Of a DNA stretch of 64,000 bases, positions 34,957-43,482 are shown one piece after another. Position 1 is the stretch's first letter; each line of letters begins with the position of its first letter. Origin of the DNA: Pseudodesulfovibrio alkaliphilus (lineage in GTDB: Bacteria; Desulfobacterota; Desulfovibrionia; Desulfovibrionales; Desulfovibrionaceae); contig NZ_WODC01000005.1 of assembly GCF_009729555.1 (NCBI RefSeq), forward strand, positions 62,001 through 126,000, written 5' to 3'. Made by a program: the position numbers and the translations under genes. The notes under the pieces were generated by a model that was given only the letters and a program-made list of their open reading frames with translations, made no database searches and had not been told where the DNA came from.

Positions 34957-36954
34957 CTACAGGGCCGAATCCGGGACGGGCGATTCGGTGATAACGGAGT
35001 AGATGCGGTAGCAGCGCAGGCAGCGGTTGGCCTCTTCGTATGCCTCCTCGGTGCTGATGGGCTTTTCCACTTCGTCGAAGAGCCGCTTGCGCACCTCGGG
35101 GTCCAGCTCTTTGACCTGGACGCGGTACTTGTTTTCCACCGGGGCCTCGAAGGTGTCGTCGGACAGGGCGCGAAAGTCGGCGATGATGCGGCGCATCCGG
35201 CTTCTGGGGAAGAAGCGCACCCTGCCGTAGTGGAGAAAATCGTCGATGGAGCGGGACGCCTTGAGCCCGTTGGCCATGGCCTTGATCAGGGTGGACGGAC
35301 CCAGATAGCAGTCTCCCCCGGCAAAGACTCCGGGCCGCGAGGTGGCCAAGGTGGTGTCGTTGGCGTTGAGGAATCCCCGCTTGCCGAAGCGGACGCCGTC
35401 GGACGGGGCGATGGAGTTTTCATCCACCTGTTGCCCGATGGCGGCGATAAGCTCGTCGCAGGCGAGGGTCTGCGTCGAGTCCGGGCATGCCGCCACGCTG
35501 CGCCGTCCGTTGGCGTCCGTCTCTCCCTGGACCATGGAGACCAGTTCCACGCCAGTGACCCGTCCGTCCTTGGAGACGATGCGGCTCGGGCTGGTCAGGA
35601 AGTGAAAGACCACGCCTTCCTCGCGGGCGGCCTCGATCTCCTCGGCATCCGCAGGCATGTCGGCCTTGGCGCGGCGGTAGACCACGTGGACCTCGTCGGC
35701 CCCCATGCGCAGGGCCGAGCGGGCACAGTCCATGGCCACGTTGCCGCCGCCCACGACCACCACCACGCCGCCGACGGTCATGCAGCCGTTGCCCTGGAGA
35801 CATTCGTGCGCCTTGAGCAGAAAATCTATGCCGGTTTGCAGGCCGACAAGGTTCGGGTCTTCGCCCTGCACCTCGAGGAGGCGGCCCTTGTCGCAGCCCA
35901 GGCCGAGGAACACGGCCTTGAAGCCCTGGGTCATGAGATCGTCCACCGTGAAATCCCGGCCGAGCCGGGCGTTGTAGTGGATGCGTCCGCCCAGGCGTCC
36001 GATGATCTCCGCCTCGCTGCGCAGGACCTCCTTGGGCAGACGGTAGCTGGGAATGCCCCTGGCGGCCATGCCGCCCGGCTCGTCCCTGGCCTCAAAGACC
36101 TCCACCGGGTAGCCCCTGAGCAGGAGATGGTAGGCGCAGGAGAGCCCGGCGGGGCCAGCCCCCACCACCGCGACCCTGAGGTGCGCGGGCTGGTGCGAGC
36201 GGACCATCTCCGGCGAGAACCACTGCCGGGAGATGTCGCGCTCCAGGTCGGCCACATAGCGCTTGAGCACCTTGATGCCCACGGCCTCGTCCACAAGGTT
36301 GCGGCGACACGCCTGCTCGCAGTAGCGTACGCAGACGCGGCCGCAGGTGGCGGCCATGGGATATTTCTGGAGGATGACGCCCAGGGAGTGGGAGGGCTTG
36401 CCGTCCTTGATGTAGTCGATGTAGCGGGGCACGTTGACTTTGGCGGGGCATGCCTCGATGCAGGGTGCGGTGACGTAGTGCATGGCGTACTGGGGCGACT
36501 TGCCCTGGCTGCCTCCGCCGGGGACGATCATCTCCCGGAAGTGGTCCAGGGCGCTGAGGAGCGGGGTCATGCAGCTTTGTCCCAGGCCGCACAGGGAGGT
36601 CTGGCCGACATGCCGGGCCAGTTGCTCGGTCTCGTCCAGCAGATCGGCGTCGAACCCGTCCCGGTGCAGGGCCGCCAGCCGTTCGCGTACAAGGCTCGTG
36701 CCCATGCGGCAGGGCGTACATTTTCCGCACGATTCCTCGGCCGCCTTGGCCGCATAGTTCAGCAGCGCCTCGAGCAGGTCCACTCCGGGCTCGAAGACGA
36801 AGAATCCCCGGTCGCCCAGAAATGCCTTGATCACGTTCCCTTCGTTGAAGTGGTCGAACCCGGCCAGTTCAGGCAGCGGCGCCACCTCGAAAATGTCCAT
36901 GCCCCGATTGTCATAGACCTTGCCGTCCCATACTCCGTAAATGACGCTCGCCAT
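34957..36954 (-). CDS. NuoF C-terminal / GltD-like flavoprotein fusion, hydrogenase partner
   Basis: Protein of 665 residues. After about 70 residues comes the NuoF/HndC C-terminal cluster motif ESCGKCTPCRMGT with SLCGLGQS. Then a GltD/NfnB-like region has further clusters (CIEACPAKVNVPRYID, CGRVCVRYCEQACRR), an FAD site VAVVGAGPAGLSCAYHL and an NAD(P) site VVVVGGGNVAMDCARSAL. A last CLRC sits near the end. The NuoF FMN/NADH domain is missing, so pyridine nucleotide must bind in the GltD part. GGAAGGAAAGC precedes the ATG. It probably links the [FeFe] hydrogenase to NAD(P)H; bifurcation is unproven. Confidence 0.85.
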   Translation of the reverse strand: MASVIYGVWDGKVYDNRGMDIFEVAPLPELAGFDHFNEGNVIKAFLGDRGFFVFEPGVDLLEALLNYAAKAAEESCGKCTPCRMGTSLVRERLAALHRDGFDADLLDETEQLARHVGQTSLCGLGQSCMTPLLSALDHFREMIVPGGGSQGKSPQYAMHYVTAPCIEACPAKVNVPRYIDYIKDGKPSHSLGVILQKYPMAATCGRVCVRYCEQACRRNLVDEAVGIKVLKRYVADLERDISRQWFSPEMVRSHQPAHLRVAVVGAGPAGLSCAYHLLLRGYPVEVFEARDEPGGMAARGIPSYRLPKEVLRSEAEIIGRLGGRIHYNARLGRDFTVDDLMTQGFKAVFLGLGCDKGRLLEVQGEDPNLVGLQTGIDFLLKAHECLQGNGCMTVGGVVVVVGGGNVAMDCARSALRMGADEVHVVYRRAKADMPADAEEIEAAREEGVVFHFLTSPSRIVSKDGRVTGVELVSMVQGETDANGRRSVAACPDSTQTLACDELIAAIGQQVDENSIAPSDGVRFGKRGFLNANDTTLATSRPGVFAGGDCYLGPSTLIKAMANGLKASRSIDDFLHYGRVRFFPRSRMRRIIADFRALSDDTFEAPVENKYRVQVKELDPEVRKRLFDEVEKPISTEEAYEEANRCLRCYRIYSVITESPVPDSAL

Positions 36955-37046
36955 GCTTTCCTTCCGTCGGTCCATGCAAAGGGTTCTGTCGACATCCGAT
37001 CCGGGGGGAGGAGCCATCCGCCAGCCCGGTCAAAAGGCCATGGGAA

Positions 37047-37075
37047 AACCTACCCGCTTCCACGGGGAAAGACAA
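37047..37075 (-). promoter_or_regulatory. Possible promoter for the flavoprotein-hydrogenase pair
   Basis: In the 152-bp gap after hydF, minus-strand TTGTCT (37070-37075) and TAGGTT (37047-37052) are 17 bp apart. The match is moderate. Read-through from the maturation operon is an alternative. Confidence 0.4.
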
Positions 37076-37106
37076 GCCGATGCGGCGAATAGAGGAGTCC
37101 GTGGGG

Positions 37107-38327
37107 CTACGTGGCGGAGTCTCCAAGTTCGGGAAAGGGGCTGATGACCCTGCCCAACACCCCCTGGACCTTGGAGATGGCCACCCCGTAATTGGTCACG
37201 GGCAGACCCCGGCGCTCGCACTCGGCCATGCGCCGCAGCATCTCGGTGCGGTTCAGCATACAGGCCCCGCAGTGGATCACAAGGCTGAAACGCTCCAGAT
37301 CGTCGGGAAAGTCGTGCCCCGCATAGACCTCAAAGCGCAGATCGCGGCCAGTGTACTGGGATATCCAGCGCGGGATCTTGACCCTTCCGATGTCGTCGGC
37401 CACGTTGTGGTGCGAGCATGCCTCGCCGATGAGCACGGTGTCGCCGTCCTTGAGGGAGTCGATGGCGTCCGCGCCCCGGACAAGACGCCGCAGGTCTCCC
37501 TTGTGGCGGGCGAAGAGGGTCGAGAAGGTGGTCAGGGGAATGTCCTCGGGCACGTCCGCGGCCACGCTCATGACCACCTGGGAGTCGGTGATCACCAGGG
37601 CGGGCCTGCGGCCCATTCCGGCCAGCACGGCCTCTATCTCGCGCTCCTTGACGGTCACGGCCACGGCGTCGGAATCAAGGAGGTCGCGCAGCACCTGAAC
37701 CTGAGGCAGGATCAGGCGGCCCTTGGGGGCGGCCAGATCGATGGGTACCACGCAGACCACCCAGTCGCCTTCGCTGACGAGGTCGCCCACCAGTCTGCGC
37801 TCCTGGCGGAACTCCAGGGGCGCGGCGTCGATGATCGCCTGCTTGAGGGCGTCCACGCCGGAGCCGTTTTGGGCGCTGACCACGAGGCAGGGAGCGCCCT
37901 CGGCCCGGACAGCGGCCAGTTCCTCGGACGAGGGGGTTCGCAGGTCCGATTTGTTGAAGGCCACAATGATGGGGATGGACAACCCCCGGATCGTCTCGAT
38001 GATGCCCCGTTCGTGGTCGGTGACGCCTTCCTCGCCCACGACCACCACCGCCACATCGGAGCGGTTGAGCACCTTGCGGGTTGCGCTCATGCGCAGTTGG
38101 CCAAGCTCGCCCGTGTCGTCGAGCCCGGCGGTGTCGTGAAAAGTCACCGGGCCAAGGGGCAGCAGCTCGTAGTGCTTGGCCACCGGGTCTGTGGTGGTAC
38201 CCGGCGTGTCCGAGACGATGGCCGTCATCTGGCCGGTGAGGGCGTTAATCAGCGATGATTTGCCCGCGTTGCGCCGTCCGGCCAGGGCGATGGCCAGCCG
38301 CACACCGCGTGGTGCCTTGTTGGACAT
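37107..38327 (-). CDS. hydF: [FeFe] hydrogenase maturation GTPase HydF
   Basis: Scaffold GTPase that assembles and delivers the 2Fe subcluster, 406 residues. GTPase motifs are AGRRNAGKSSL, DTPGTTTDP, DTAGLDDTG and FNKSDL. The C-terminal cluster domain shows CSHHN and HCGACMLNRTEM, matching the CxH...HCxxC pattern. AAGGAGCAACC precedes the ATG. The first 83 bp overlap the 3' end of hydE. Confidence 0.96.
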   Translation of the reverse strand: MSNKAPRGVRLAIALAGRRNAGKSSLINALTGQMTAIVSDTPGTTTDPVAKHYELLPLGPVTFHDTAGLDDTGELGQLRMSATRKVLNRSDVAVVVVGEEGVTDHERGIIETIRGLSIPIIVAFNKSDLRTPSSEELAAVRAEGAPCLVVSAQNGSGVDALKQAIIDAAPLEFRQERRLVGDLVSEGDWVVCVVPIDLAAPKGRLILPQVQVLRDLLDSDAVAVTVKEREIEAVLAGMGRRPALVITDSQVVMSVAADVPEDIPLTTFSTLFARHKGDLRRLVRGADAIDSLKDGDTVLIGEACSHHNVADDIGRVKIPRWISQYTGRDLRFEVYAGHDFPDDLERFSLVIHCGACMLNRTEMLRRMAECERRGLPVTNYGVAISKVQGVLGRVISPFPELGDSAT

Positions 38328-39309
38328 GGTTGCTCCTTGGGGAGAACCCCATTGAGGATGACGGGATGAATCCGGTGGCGAGAATCGACCTCCGGGCCTC
38401 GGCAAGGGGATCATCAATGGCGTCGGCGTTCTTGCCCGGATAGATGGTGTAGTCTCCCCGGTGGTCGGCCGGCGTCATGGACGGCATGAGCACGTTGCAC
38501 CCTCGGGCCAGGGCCAGGGCGCGGCTTGAGGGGTCCAGGGCGTCCAGTGCCGTGGTGGCCGGAATGTTGGCCTCTGGGTTGAGGGTGCGCAGCAGGGCTG
38601 TCATGCGATGGGAGAGGGCTACATGGCCTGGAGGCGAAGCAGCCAGCGGCGTGTCGGGATTTGGCACAAAGGGGCCCACCGCGATCATCTCAAGGCCGAG
38701 GTCCGTGAGCAGGAGGATGTCGCGAGCCGCGTCGAGAAGGGTGGCACCGGGCAGCCCGGCAATGACCCCGGAGCCGACCTCGTAGCCCATCTGGCGCATG
38801 GCCTCGACCCGCCGAAGCCTCGCGGAAAAATCCTCGCCCTGGCGCAGCCGCTTGTAGAGGCGCGGGTTGGAGGTCTCCACCTTGATCAGGCAGCGGTCCG
38901 CCCCGCAGTCGCGCCAGAAGGCGTATTCGTCTATGCCCCGGTCCCCCAGGGAGAGAGTCACGGCCACGCTGTGGCTGGCCTTGATTTGGCGGATAAGGTC
39001 GCCGATCAGGGCGGTGTCGTAGCCCGTGTCGTCCCCGGACTGAAGGACCACGGTGCCCGCCCCGTCCGACGCGGCCGCGCAGGCCGTGTCGAGAATCTCC
39101 GGGGCGCTCATGCGGTAGCGCCTCAGTTTCGCATTGGGAGCGCGCAGGCCGCAGTAATGGCATTTCTTGTTGCAGACATTGGAGAATTCCACCACGGCCC
39201 GGATGAAGACCTCGTCGCCGAACACCCGGCGGTGGGTCAGGGCGGCGTCCGCAAACAGGGCCAGGTCGTCGGATCCGTTGAGCAGGGCGAGGATGTCGTG
39301 GGTGTTCAT
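38245..39309 (-). CDS. hydE: [FeFe] hydrogenase maturation radical SAM protein HydE
   Basis: Radical SAM enzyme acting on the Fe(CO)2(CN)-cysteine synthon during H-cluster assembly. It has 354 residues, with the SAM cluster in CNKKCHYCGLRAPN. VETSNPRLYKRLR and GLPGATLLDAARDI are HydE-like. The start at 39309 overlaps the upstream unknown gene by 4 nt. The C-terminal 28 codons are shared, in another frame, with the start of hydF. Confidence 0.95.
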   Translation of the reverse strand: MNTHDILALLNGSDDLALFADAALTHRRVFGDEVFIRAVVEFSNVCNKKCHYCGLRAPNAKLRRYRMSAPEILDTACAAASDGAGTVVLQSGDDTGYDTALIGDLIRQIKASHSVAVTLSLGDRGIDEYAFWRDCGADRCLIKVETSNPRLYKRLRQGEDFSARLRRVEAMRQMGYEVGSGVIAGLPGATLLDAARDILLLTDLGLEMIAVGPFVPNPDTPLAASPPGHVALSHRMTALLRTLNPEANIPATTALDALDPSSRALALARGCNVLMPSMTPADHRGDYTIYPGKNADAIDDPLAEARRSILATGFIPSSSMGFSPRSNHVQQGTTRCAAGHRPGRTAQRGQIIAD

Positions 39310-39926
39310 GGTTGTCCCTGGGGTGAAAAGCGTTGGTTGCAGGGAGTGAGGCTTGGAGAGCGGGCCGCTTGCATGGCCCGGACGCATTCGTTGACCAGCC
39401 GGAATGCGGCCACCTCCTCGGGCGAGGCGTGGCTCGGGGGTTTACCTGTTTCGGCCCAGTCGAGCAGGGCGGGCACGTCGGCATGGACCATGCCCCAGAA
39501 TCCCTGGGGCGCATGGCATCCGGCATGGGCGTACTGGCCGAAGACGATGGTGTCGTCGATGACCAGCATGGGCAGACAGGGCAGCCTGCGGGCGGGATGG
39601 ACCGCCACCCTGCCCGGATTGCGGGCCGCCAGCTCGCTGACAAAGGCGTGGGATGCGGCCACCTCGTCCTCAGTGGCCTGCCTTGAGATGCCAAAGCGCA
39701 TGGCGTCGAGAAAGGGCCGGACCCAGGACTCGGGACATCCGGGCTCCAGGGCGATGATGTCCAGCCGTTCAAAGTGCGGCCGGGCCAGGGCCGCATCCAG
39801 CCCCTGACGGTGGGGCTGGGAACGGGCAAAGGCCCCGTACACCGCCGCGTGAAGGATTATCCTCCGTTGCGCGGACGCGAACAGGCCGGGCGTGTCCAGA
39901 GTCGCTATGTCGGCCACGAGCCTCAT
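39306..39926 (-). CDS. Unknown protein in the [FeFe] maturation operon
   Basis: I do not recognise this 206-residue protein. It starts inside the stop of the aspA-like gene and ends inside the start of hydE (both 4-nt ATGA overlaps), so it is made in step with the maturases. It has no signal peptide. A central stretch, FERLDIIALEPGCPESW and LPMLVIDDTIVFGQYAHAG, faintly recalls phospholipase-D-like or nucleotidyl folds but no full HKD motif is present. Cysteines are few (EPGCPE, RLPCLP, AGCHAP). It may be an accessory factor for hydrogenase maturation; this is inference from position only. Confidence 0.65.
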   Translation of the reverse strand: MRLVADIATLDTPGLFASAQRRIILHAAVYGAFARSQPHRQGLDAALARPHFERLDIIALEPGCPESWVRPFLDAMRFGISRQATEDEVAASHAFVSELAARNPGRVAVHPARRLPCLPMLVIDDTIVFGQYAHAGCHAPQGFWGMVHADVPALLDWAETGKPPSHASPEEVAAFRLVNECVRAMQAARSPSLTPCNQRFSPQGQP

Positions 39927-41359
39927 GGGATGGTCACTCCGTCGAAGTCTCCGGGGGTGAAGCCGAGCTTGCACAGCCGGTTTGGCGAGAGAAGCCGGTC
40001 CAGGGCCTCGGGCGTGGCCAGCCCGTCGAGCACGGCCTGGTCCCGGACGCTGCGCCCGCTGTCTCTGGCGTCGGACAGAAGCTGCTGCACCCGCTCGTAG
40101 CCCAGGGCCGGAACAAGCACCGTTGCCAGGGCGCCGCTTTTTTCGGCCAGTTGGCGGCAGCGCTCCCTCCCGGCCTCAATGCCGTTCACGCATCTGGTGG
40201 CGAGACCTTGGCAGGAGTTGGTCAACAGGGTCAGGGATTCGAGGATGGTGTGGGCCACAAGGGGCATCAGCTGGTTGAGTTCGAGCTGGCCCATGCCTGC
40301 GGCCAGGGCGATGGTCTGGTCGTTGGCCATGACCCGCAGGGATGCCTGGGTCACGGCCTCGGGCATGACCGGATTGATCTTGCCCGCCATGATGGAGGAA
40401 CCGGCCTGGAGCGCGGGCAGACGCAGTTCTCCCAGCCCGGCCTCGGGTCCGCTGGCCAGCAGACGCAGGTCCGAAGCGATCTTCATCAGGTTGGCGGCGC
40501 ATGCCTTGAGCATGCCCGAGGTCTCGACAAATACGTCCATGTTCTGGGTGGCGTCCACCAGATTCTCGGCGCGGGACACCGGCAGCCCTGTGATGTCCGC
40601 CAGGTGCCCGGTCACGGCCAGGATGTAGTCGCGGGGGGCGCCAAGGCCCGTGCCGATGGCCGTGCCGCCCAGGTTGACCCGCTTGAGCCGCTCGCGACAC
40701 TTGAAGACACGCCAGCGGTCCCGGGCCACAGCGTCGGCAAAGGCTCCGAAGGTCATGCCCAGCGTCATGGGCACGGCGTCCATCAGCTCGGTGCGGCCCG
40801 GCTTGATCACGTCGCGAAGCTCGGCCTCCTTGGCCTGGAGCGACTCCTGCAGGCCGGACACAGCCACCTCCAGGTCCGCGAGCATGGTCAGGACAGCCAC
40901 TCTGAGGGCGGTGGGGTACACGTCGTTGGTGGACTGGTGCAGATTCACGTGGCGCAGGGGGTCCACCAGGGCCCATTGACCACGGGTTCCGCCCAGCAGC
41001 TCGGCCGCCCGGCTGGCGAGGACCTCGTTGAGGTTCATGTTGGTGGAGGTTCCGGCTCCGCCCTGGAAGGCGTCCACCACCACTTGGTCGTGCAGGAAGC
41101 CTGAGACCATTTCGGCGCAGGCGTTTTCAATGGCCCGGCCACGCTCCCCGGACAGATGTCCGAGGAGCGCGTTGGTCCTGGCGCAGGCCCGCTTGACCTG
41201 GGCCAGGGCCCGGATCAGGGCGGGGTGCAGGCGATAGCCGGAGAGGGGGAAGTTGCGCACGGCCCGCAGGGTGTGGATGCCGTAGTAGGCGTCGCTCGGC
41301 ACGGCCAACTCGCCCAGGGCGTCGCGTTCGGTGCGGGTCGTTTGCTTGAAGTCGGTCAT
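39923..41359 (-). CDS. aspA: Aspartate ammonia-lyase homologue within the hydrogenase maturation operon
   Basis: Fumarase/aspartase-superfamily enzyme of 478 residues expected to convert aspartate to fumarate and ammonia. Conserved blocks are GGAGTSTNMNLNEVLASRA in pieces (GAGTSTNMN), VNLHQSTNDVYPTALR and the signature loop GSSIMAGKINPVMPE. Aspartases usually have a Pro at the first altered position (SSIMP). It lies between hydG and hydE; from memory, such lyases recur in hyd maturation clusters. A link to the nitrogen of the H-cluster dithiomethylamine bridge is attractive but unproven. Confidence 0.87.
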   Translation of the reverse strand: MTDFKQTTRTERDALGELAVPSDAYYGIHTLRAVRNFPLSGYRLHPALIRALAQVKRACARTNALLGHLSGERGRAIENACAEMVSGFLHDQVVVDAFQGGAGTSTNMNLNEVLASRAAELLGGTRGQWALVDPLRHVNLHQSTNDVYPTALRVAVLTMLADLEVAVSGLQESLQAKEAELRDVIKPGRTELMDAVPMTLGMTFGAFADAVARDRWRVFKCRERLKRVNLGGTAIGTGLGAPRDYILAVTGHLADITGLPVSRAENLVDATQNMDVFVETSGMLKACAANLMKIASDLRLLASGPEAGLGELRLPALQAGSSIMAGKINPVMPEAVTQASLRVMANDQTIALAAGMGQLELNQLMPLVAHTILESLTLLTNSCQGLATRCVNGIEAGRERCRQLAEKSGALATVLVPALGYERVQQLLSDARDSGRSVRDQAVLDGLATPEALDRLLSPNRLCKLGFTPGDFDGVTIP

Positions 41360-41385
41360 GTGCTGCCTGCGCCCTTGCCGGGAGG

Positions 41386-42810
41386 TTACAGATACAGATC
41401 CCTTTCGCCCGCTTCCATGCGCGTCAGTCGTTCGACGAGCAGACGCTTGCGGTCCGGGTCGGGATAGGTGTCGATTTCATGTTTGATGAGGGCTTCGCCC
41501 ACCTTCTTCGTCTCTTCCGAGGCATAGTCCTCGAGGTATTCCTTGAAGGTCAGCAGGCCGTTTGGCAGACAGAATTTCTGGATGAATCCTGTCTTGGCCA
41601 GTTCCATGAAGTGCTCGCCGGTTCGGCCAAGCCGGTAGCACGCCGTACACCATGACGGCACGTAGCCGTGTTCTCCGGCAATGGAGCGGATGACCTCGTC
41701 CAGGCTGCGGCTGTCGCCGATACAGAATTGCTGCACGTCGGGCCGGTCGTATTCGGGGTCGCTGTAGGCGCCAGGGTAGGTGCGCGAGCCGCCCGAGAGC
41801 TGGGAAACCCCCATCTCCACCAGTTCCTTGCGCAGGGCCGCGTTCTCGCGGGTGGTCAGGATCAGTCCGGTGTAGGGCACGGCCAGCCGCAGCACGGCAA
41901 CGATCTTCTTGAACTCGTGGTCCGAGGTCGGATACGGCGGGTTGTAGGCGATGTCCGCGTTTTGAGCCGGTTCCAGCCTGGGAAACGAGATGGTGTGCGG
42001 CCCGACCCCCCAATCCAGCTCCAGTCGGTGGGCGTGATGGAGCAGCCCGAGAACCTCGAAGATCGGGTCGTAGAGGCCGAAAAGCGCCCCCATGCCCACG
42101 TCGTCGATGCCCGCCTCCTGGGCGCGGTGCATGGCGTGCAGCCGCCACAGAAAGTCCTTCTTGCGCCCGGCGACGTGAAGCTTTTCGTAGGTGGGGCGGT
42201 GGTAGGTCTCCTGAAAACACTGATAGGTCCCGATGCCCACCTCGTGCAGCGTACGGAAGCCTTCCACGTCCAGCGGCGCACAGTTGACGTTGACCCGGCG
42301 GATTTCGCCGCTCTTGGCCGAGGTCACGGAGTACACGTCGCGAACGGTCTGGGCGATCCAGTCCGCCCCGAACCTTGGATGCTCGCCGTAGACCAGAAGC
42401 AGGCGTTTGTGGCCCTGGTCCTCAAGCACCGTGACCTCCTTGCGGATCTCCTCTGACGAGAGGGTGCGCCGTTCAAGGTCGTCGTTCTTGGCGTTGAAGC
42501 CGCAGTAAGCACATTGGTTCCCGCATTCGTTGGTGATGTACAGGGGGGCGAAGACCACCAGGCGGTTGCCGTAGATGCCTTTTTTGACCTCCCTGGCCGT
42601 CTCGAAAATGGCCGTGTCCAGATCGCGGTTACGGTTGCCCAGCAGGGCCGCGGCCTCGTCCGGGTCGAGCCCCTGCCGCTCGCGGGCCTTGGCGAGTATT
42701 TCTCGGATCAGGCCGGGAGCCGGGTTCGTCGCCTTTTCCATTTCGGCGCGGATAGTCTTTTCGTCGATGAAATTGACAAGCCCGTCGCTTGTGCTGGCGT
42801 TGTTTTTCAT
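41386..42810 (-). CDS. hydG: [FeFe] hydrogenase maturation radical SAM protein HydG
   Basis: Tyrosine lyase that makes CO and cyanide bound to iron for the H-cluster. It has 474 residues. The radical SAM motif is CGNQCAYCGFN. The HydG-specific C-terminal cluster motif CxxCx22C is intact (CTAC ... KFCLPN). AAGGAGCGACGGC precedes the ATG, which sits 16 bp after the TM1266-like gene. Confidence 0.97.
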   Translation of the reverse strand: MKNNASTSDGLVNFIDEKTIRAEMEKATNPAPGLIREILAKARERQGLDPDEAAALLGNRNRDLDTAIFETAREVKKGIYGNRLVVFAPLYITNECGNQCAYCGFNAKNDDLERRTLSSEEIRKEVTVLEDQGHKRLLLVYGEHPRFGADWIAQTVRDVYSVTSAKSGEIRRVNVNCAPLDVEGFRTLHEVGIGTYQCFQETYHRPTYEKLHVAGRKKDFLWRLHAMHRAQEAGIDDVGMGALFGLYDPIFEVLGLLHHAHRLELDWGVGPHTISFPRLEPAQNADIAYNPPYPTSDHEFKKIVAVLRLAVPYTGLILTTRENAALRKELVEMGVSQLSGGSRTYPGAYSDPEYDRPDVQQFCIGDSRSLDEVIRSIAGEHGYVPSWCTACYRLGRTGEHFMELAKTGFIQKFCLPNGLLTFKEYLEDYASEETKKVGEALIKHEIDTYPDPDRKRLLVERLTRMEAGERDLYL

Positions 42811-42826
42811 GCCGTCGCTCCTTATG

Positions 42827-43069
42827 TCAGACCAATAGTGACTTGACTTGGACCCCGTCAAGCATGCCGAGCTTGCCGGCGAGGGCCCCCACTTCGTCGG
42901 TGGTCGCTTCGAAAATCAGGCCGATGATGTTCACCCCCCGGTCGCGAAAGGGCAGCCCCATGCGGCCGAGGACCATGTCGCCATGCTCGCTCAAGACCGC
43001 GTTGACCTTGGCGGCTGCCCTGTCCCTGTCCTTGATGATGATGCCGATGATGCCGATGCGTTTTTGCAT
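42827..43069 (-). CDS. TM1266-like iron-only hydrogenase system regulator
   Basis: Small ACT/NikR-like-fold protein of 80 residues. KRIGIIGIIIKDRDRAAAKVNAVL and MGLPFRDRGVNIIGLIFEAT (short pieces) match the family named putative iron-only hydrogenase system regulator. It is regularly found with hydE/F/G; whether it binds DNA, RNA or a metabolite is not settled. GGAGAGTGCAC precedes the ATG. It is the first gene after a long structured leader. Confidence 0.9.
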   Translation of the reverse strand: MQKRIGIIGIIIKDRDRAAAKVNAVLSEHGDMVLGRMGLPFRDRGVNIIGLIFEATTDEVGALAGKLGMLDGVQVKSLLV

Positions 43070-43074
43070 GTGCA

Positions 43075-43262
43075 CTCTCCGATGTTGGAGGTTTCCAGCC
43101 GAAACGATGAGAGCCCGGGTGGTGCTCCCGGGCTCTCTGCATACGGAGAAGGGTAAGGAGGGTCTGGACGGTCCCCTGCCTGCATGCGGACAGGGCCAGA
43201 CTTCTCCACCCTGGGGTTCAGGCAAACCCTTCCCGCAGGCAGATTCTCCGGTTGGAGGTGTT
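43075..43262 (-). ncRNA. Structured 5' leader of the hydrogenase maturation operon
   Basis: Read on the minus strand, several stems can form: GCCAGA with TCTGGC, CTCC/GGAG, GGGTT/AACCC, and CTGCCTGC with GCAGGCAG. GGAGAAG can pair with CTTCTCC. A perfect 11-bp hairpin (43109-43137; GAGAGCCCGGG arm) lies about 40 nt before the first ATG. Some stems are mutually exclusive, so switching is possible. I could not match it to a known riboswitch class. Confidence 0.45.
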
Positions 43263-43307
43263 CTGGCAAAGAGCATTACGCTCTATTTGGATACGAATCA
43301 AGAAATA

Positions 43308-43336
43308 ATTATACTAAAAGGATAACTTTTTAAAAA
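43308..43336 (-). promoter_or_regulatory. Probable promoter of the maturation operon
   Basis: Minus-strand TATAAT (43308-43313) lies in a strongly AT-rich segment. The expected -35 at 43331-43336 reads TTTTTA, which is poor, so an activator may be needed. Confidence 0.45.
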
Positions 43337-43482
43337 AAGTGACACGACAGCGAGCGGACGCAGGTGCCCGGACGGCTTTGAGGCCGTCCATGCCGGAGGA
43401 TGGTGGTCGCTTGGTGGGAGGGGAAGGAAATGTCGCCCTTGGATCAGAAGAATCCTCGCCGCAGGAGACACTTGAGAGGCGC

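Larger units (their letters stand above)
43070..43482. other. Intergenic region hydB to TM1266-like gene
   Basis: These 413 bp hold a structured leader (43075-43262), an AT-rich promoter-like segment near 43300 and about 130 bp of sequence after hydB with no recognisable gene. Confidence 0.6.

Noticed and set aside
33895-37092. 1065-codon plus-strand open frame across the hydrogenase genes
   Set aside because: It is antisense to two well-recognised genes. Long open shadows are expected in GC-rich DNA, and its composition is repetitive G/A/H/V without motifs.
43075-43262. Cobalamin or molybdenum-cofactor riboswitch
   Set aside because: A GGGAAGG string recalls the cobalamin element, but the other conserved boxes are missing. 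I could not align it to a Moco-type core from memory.
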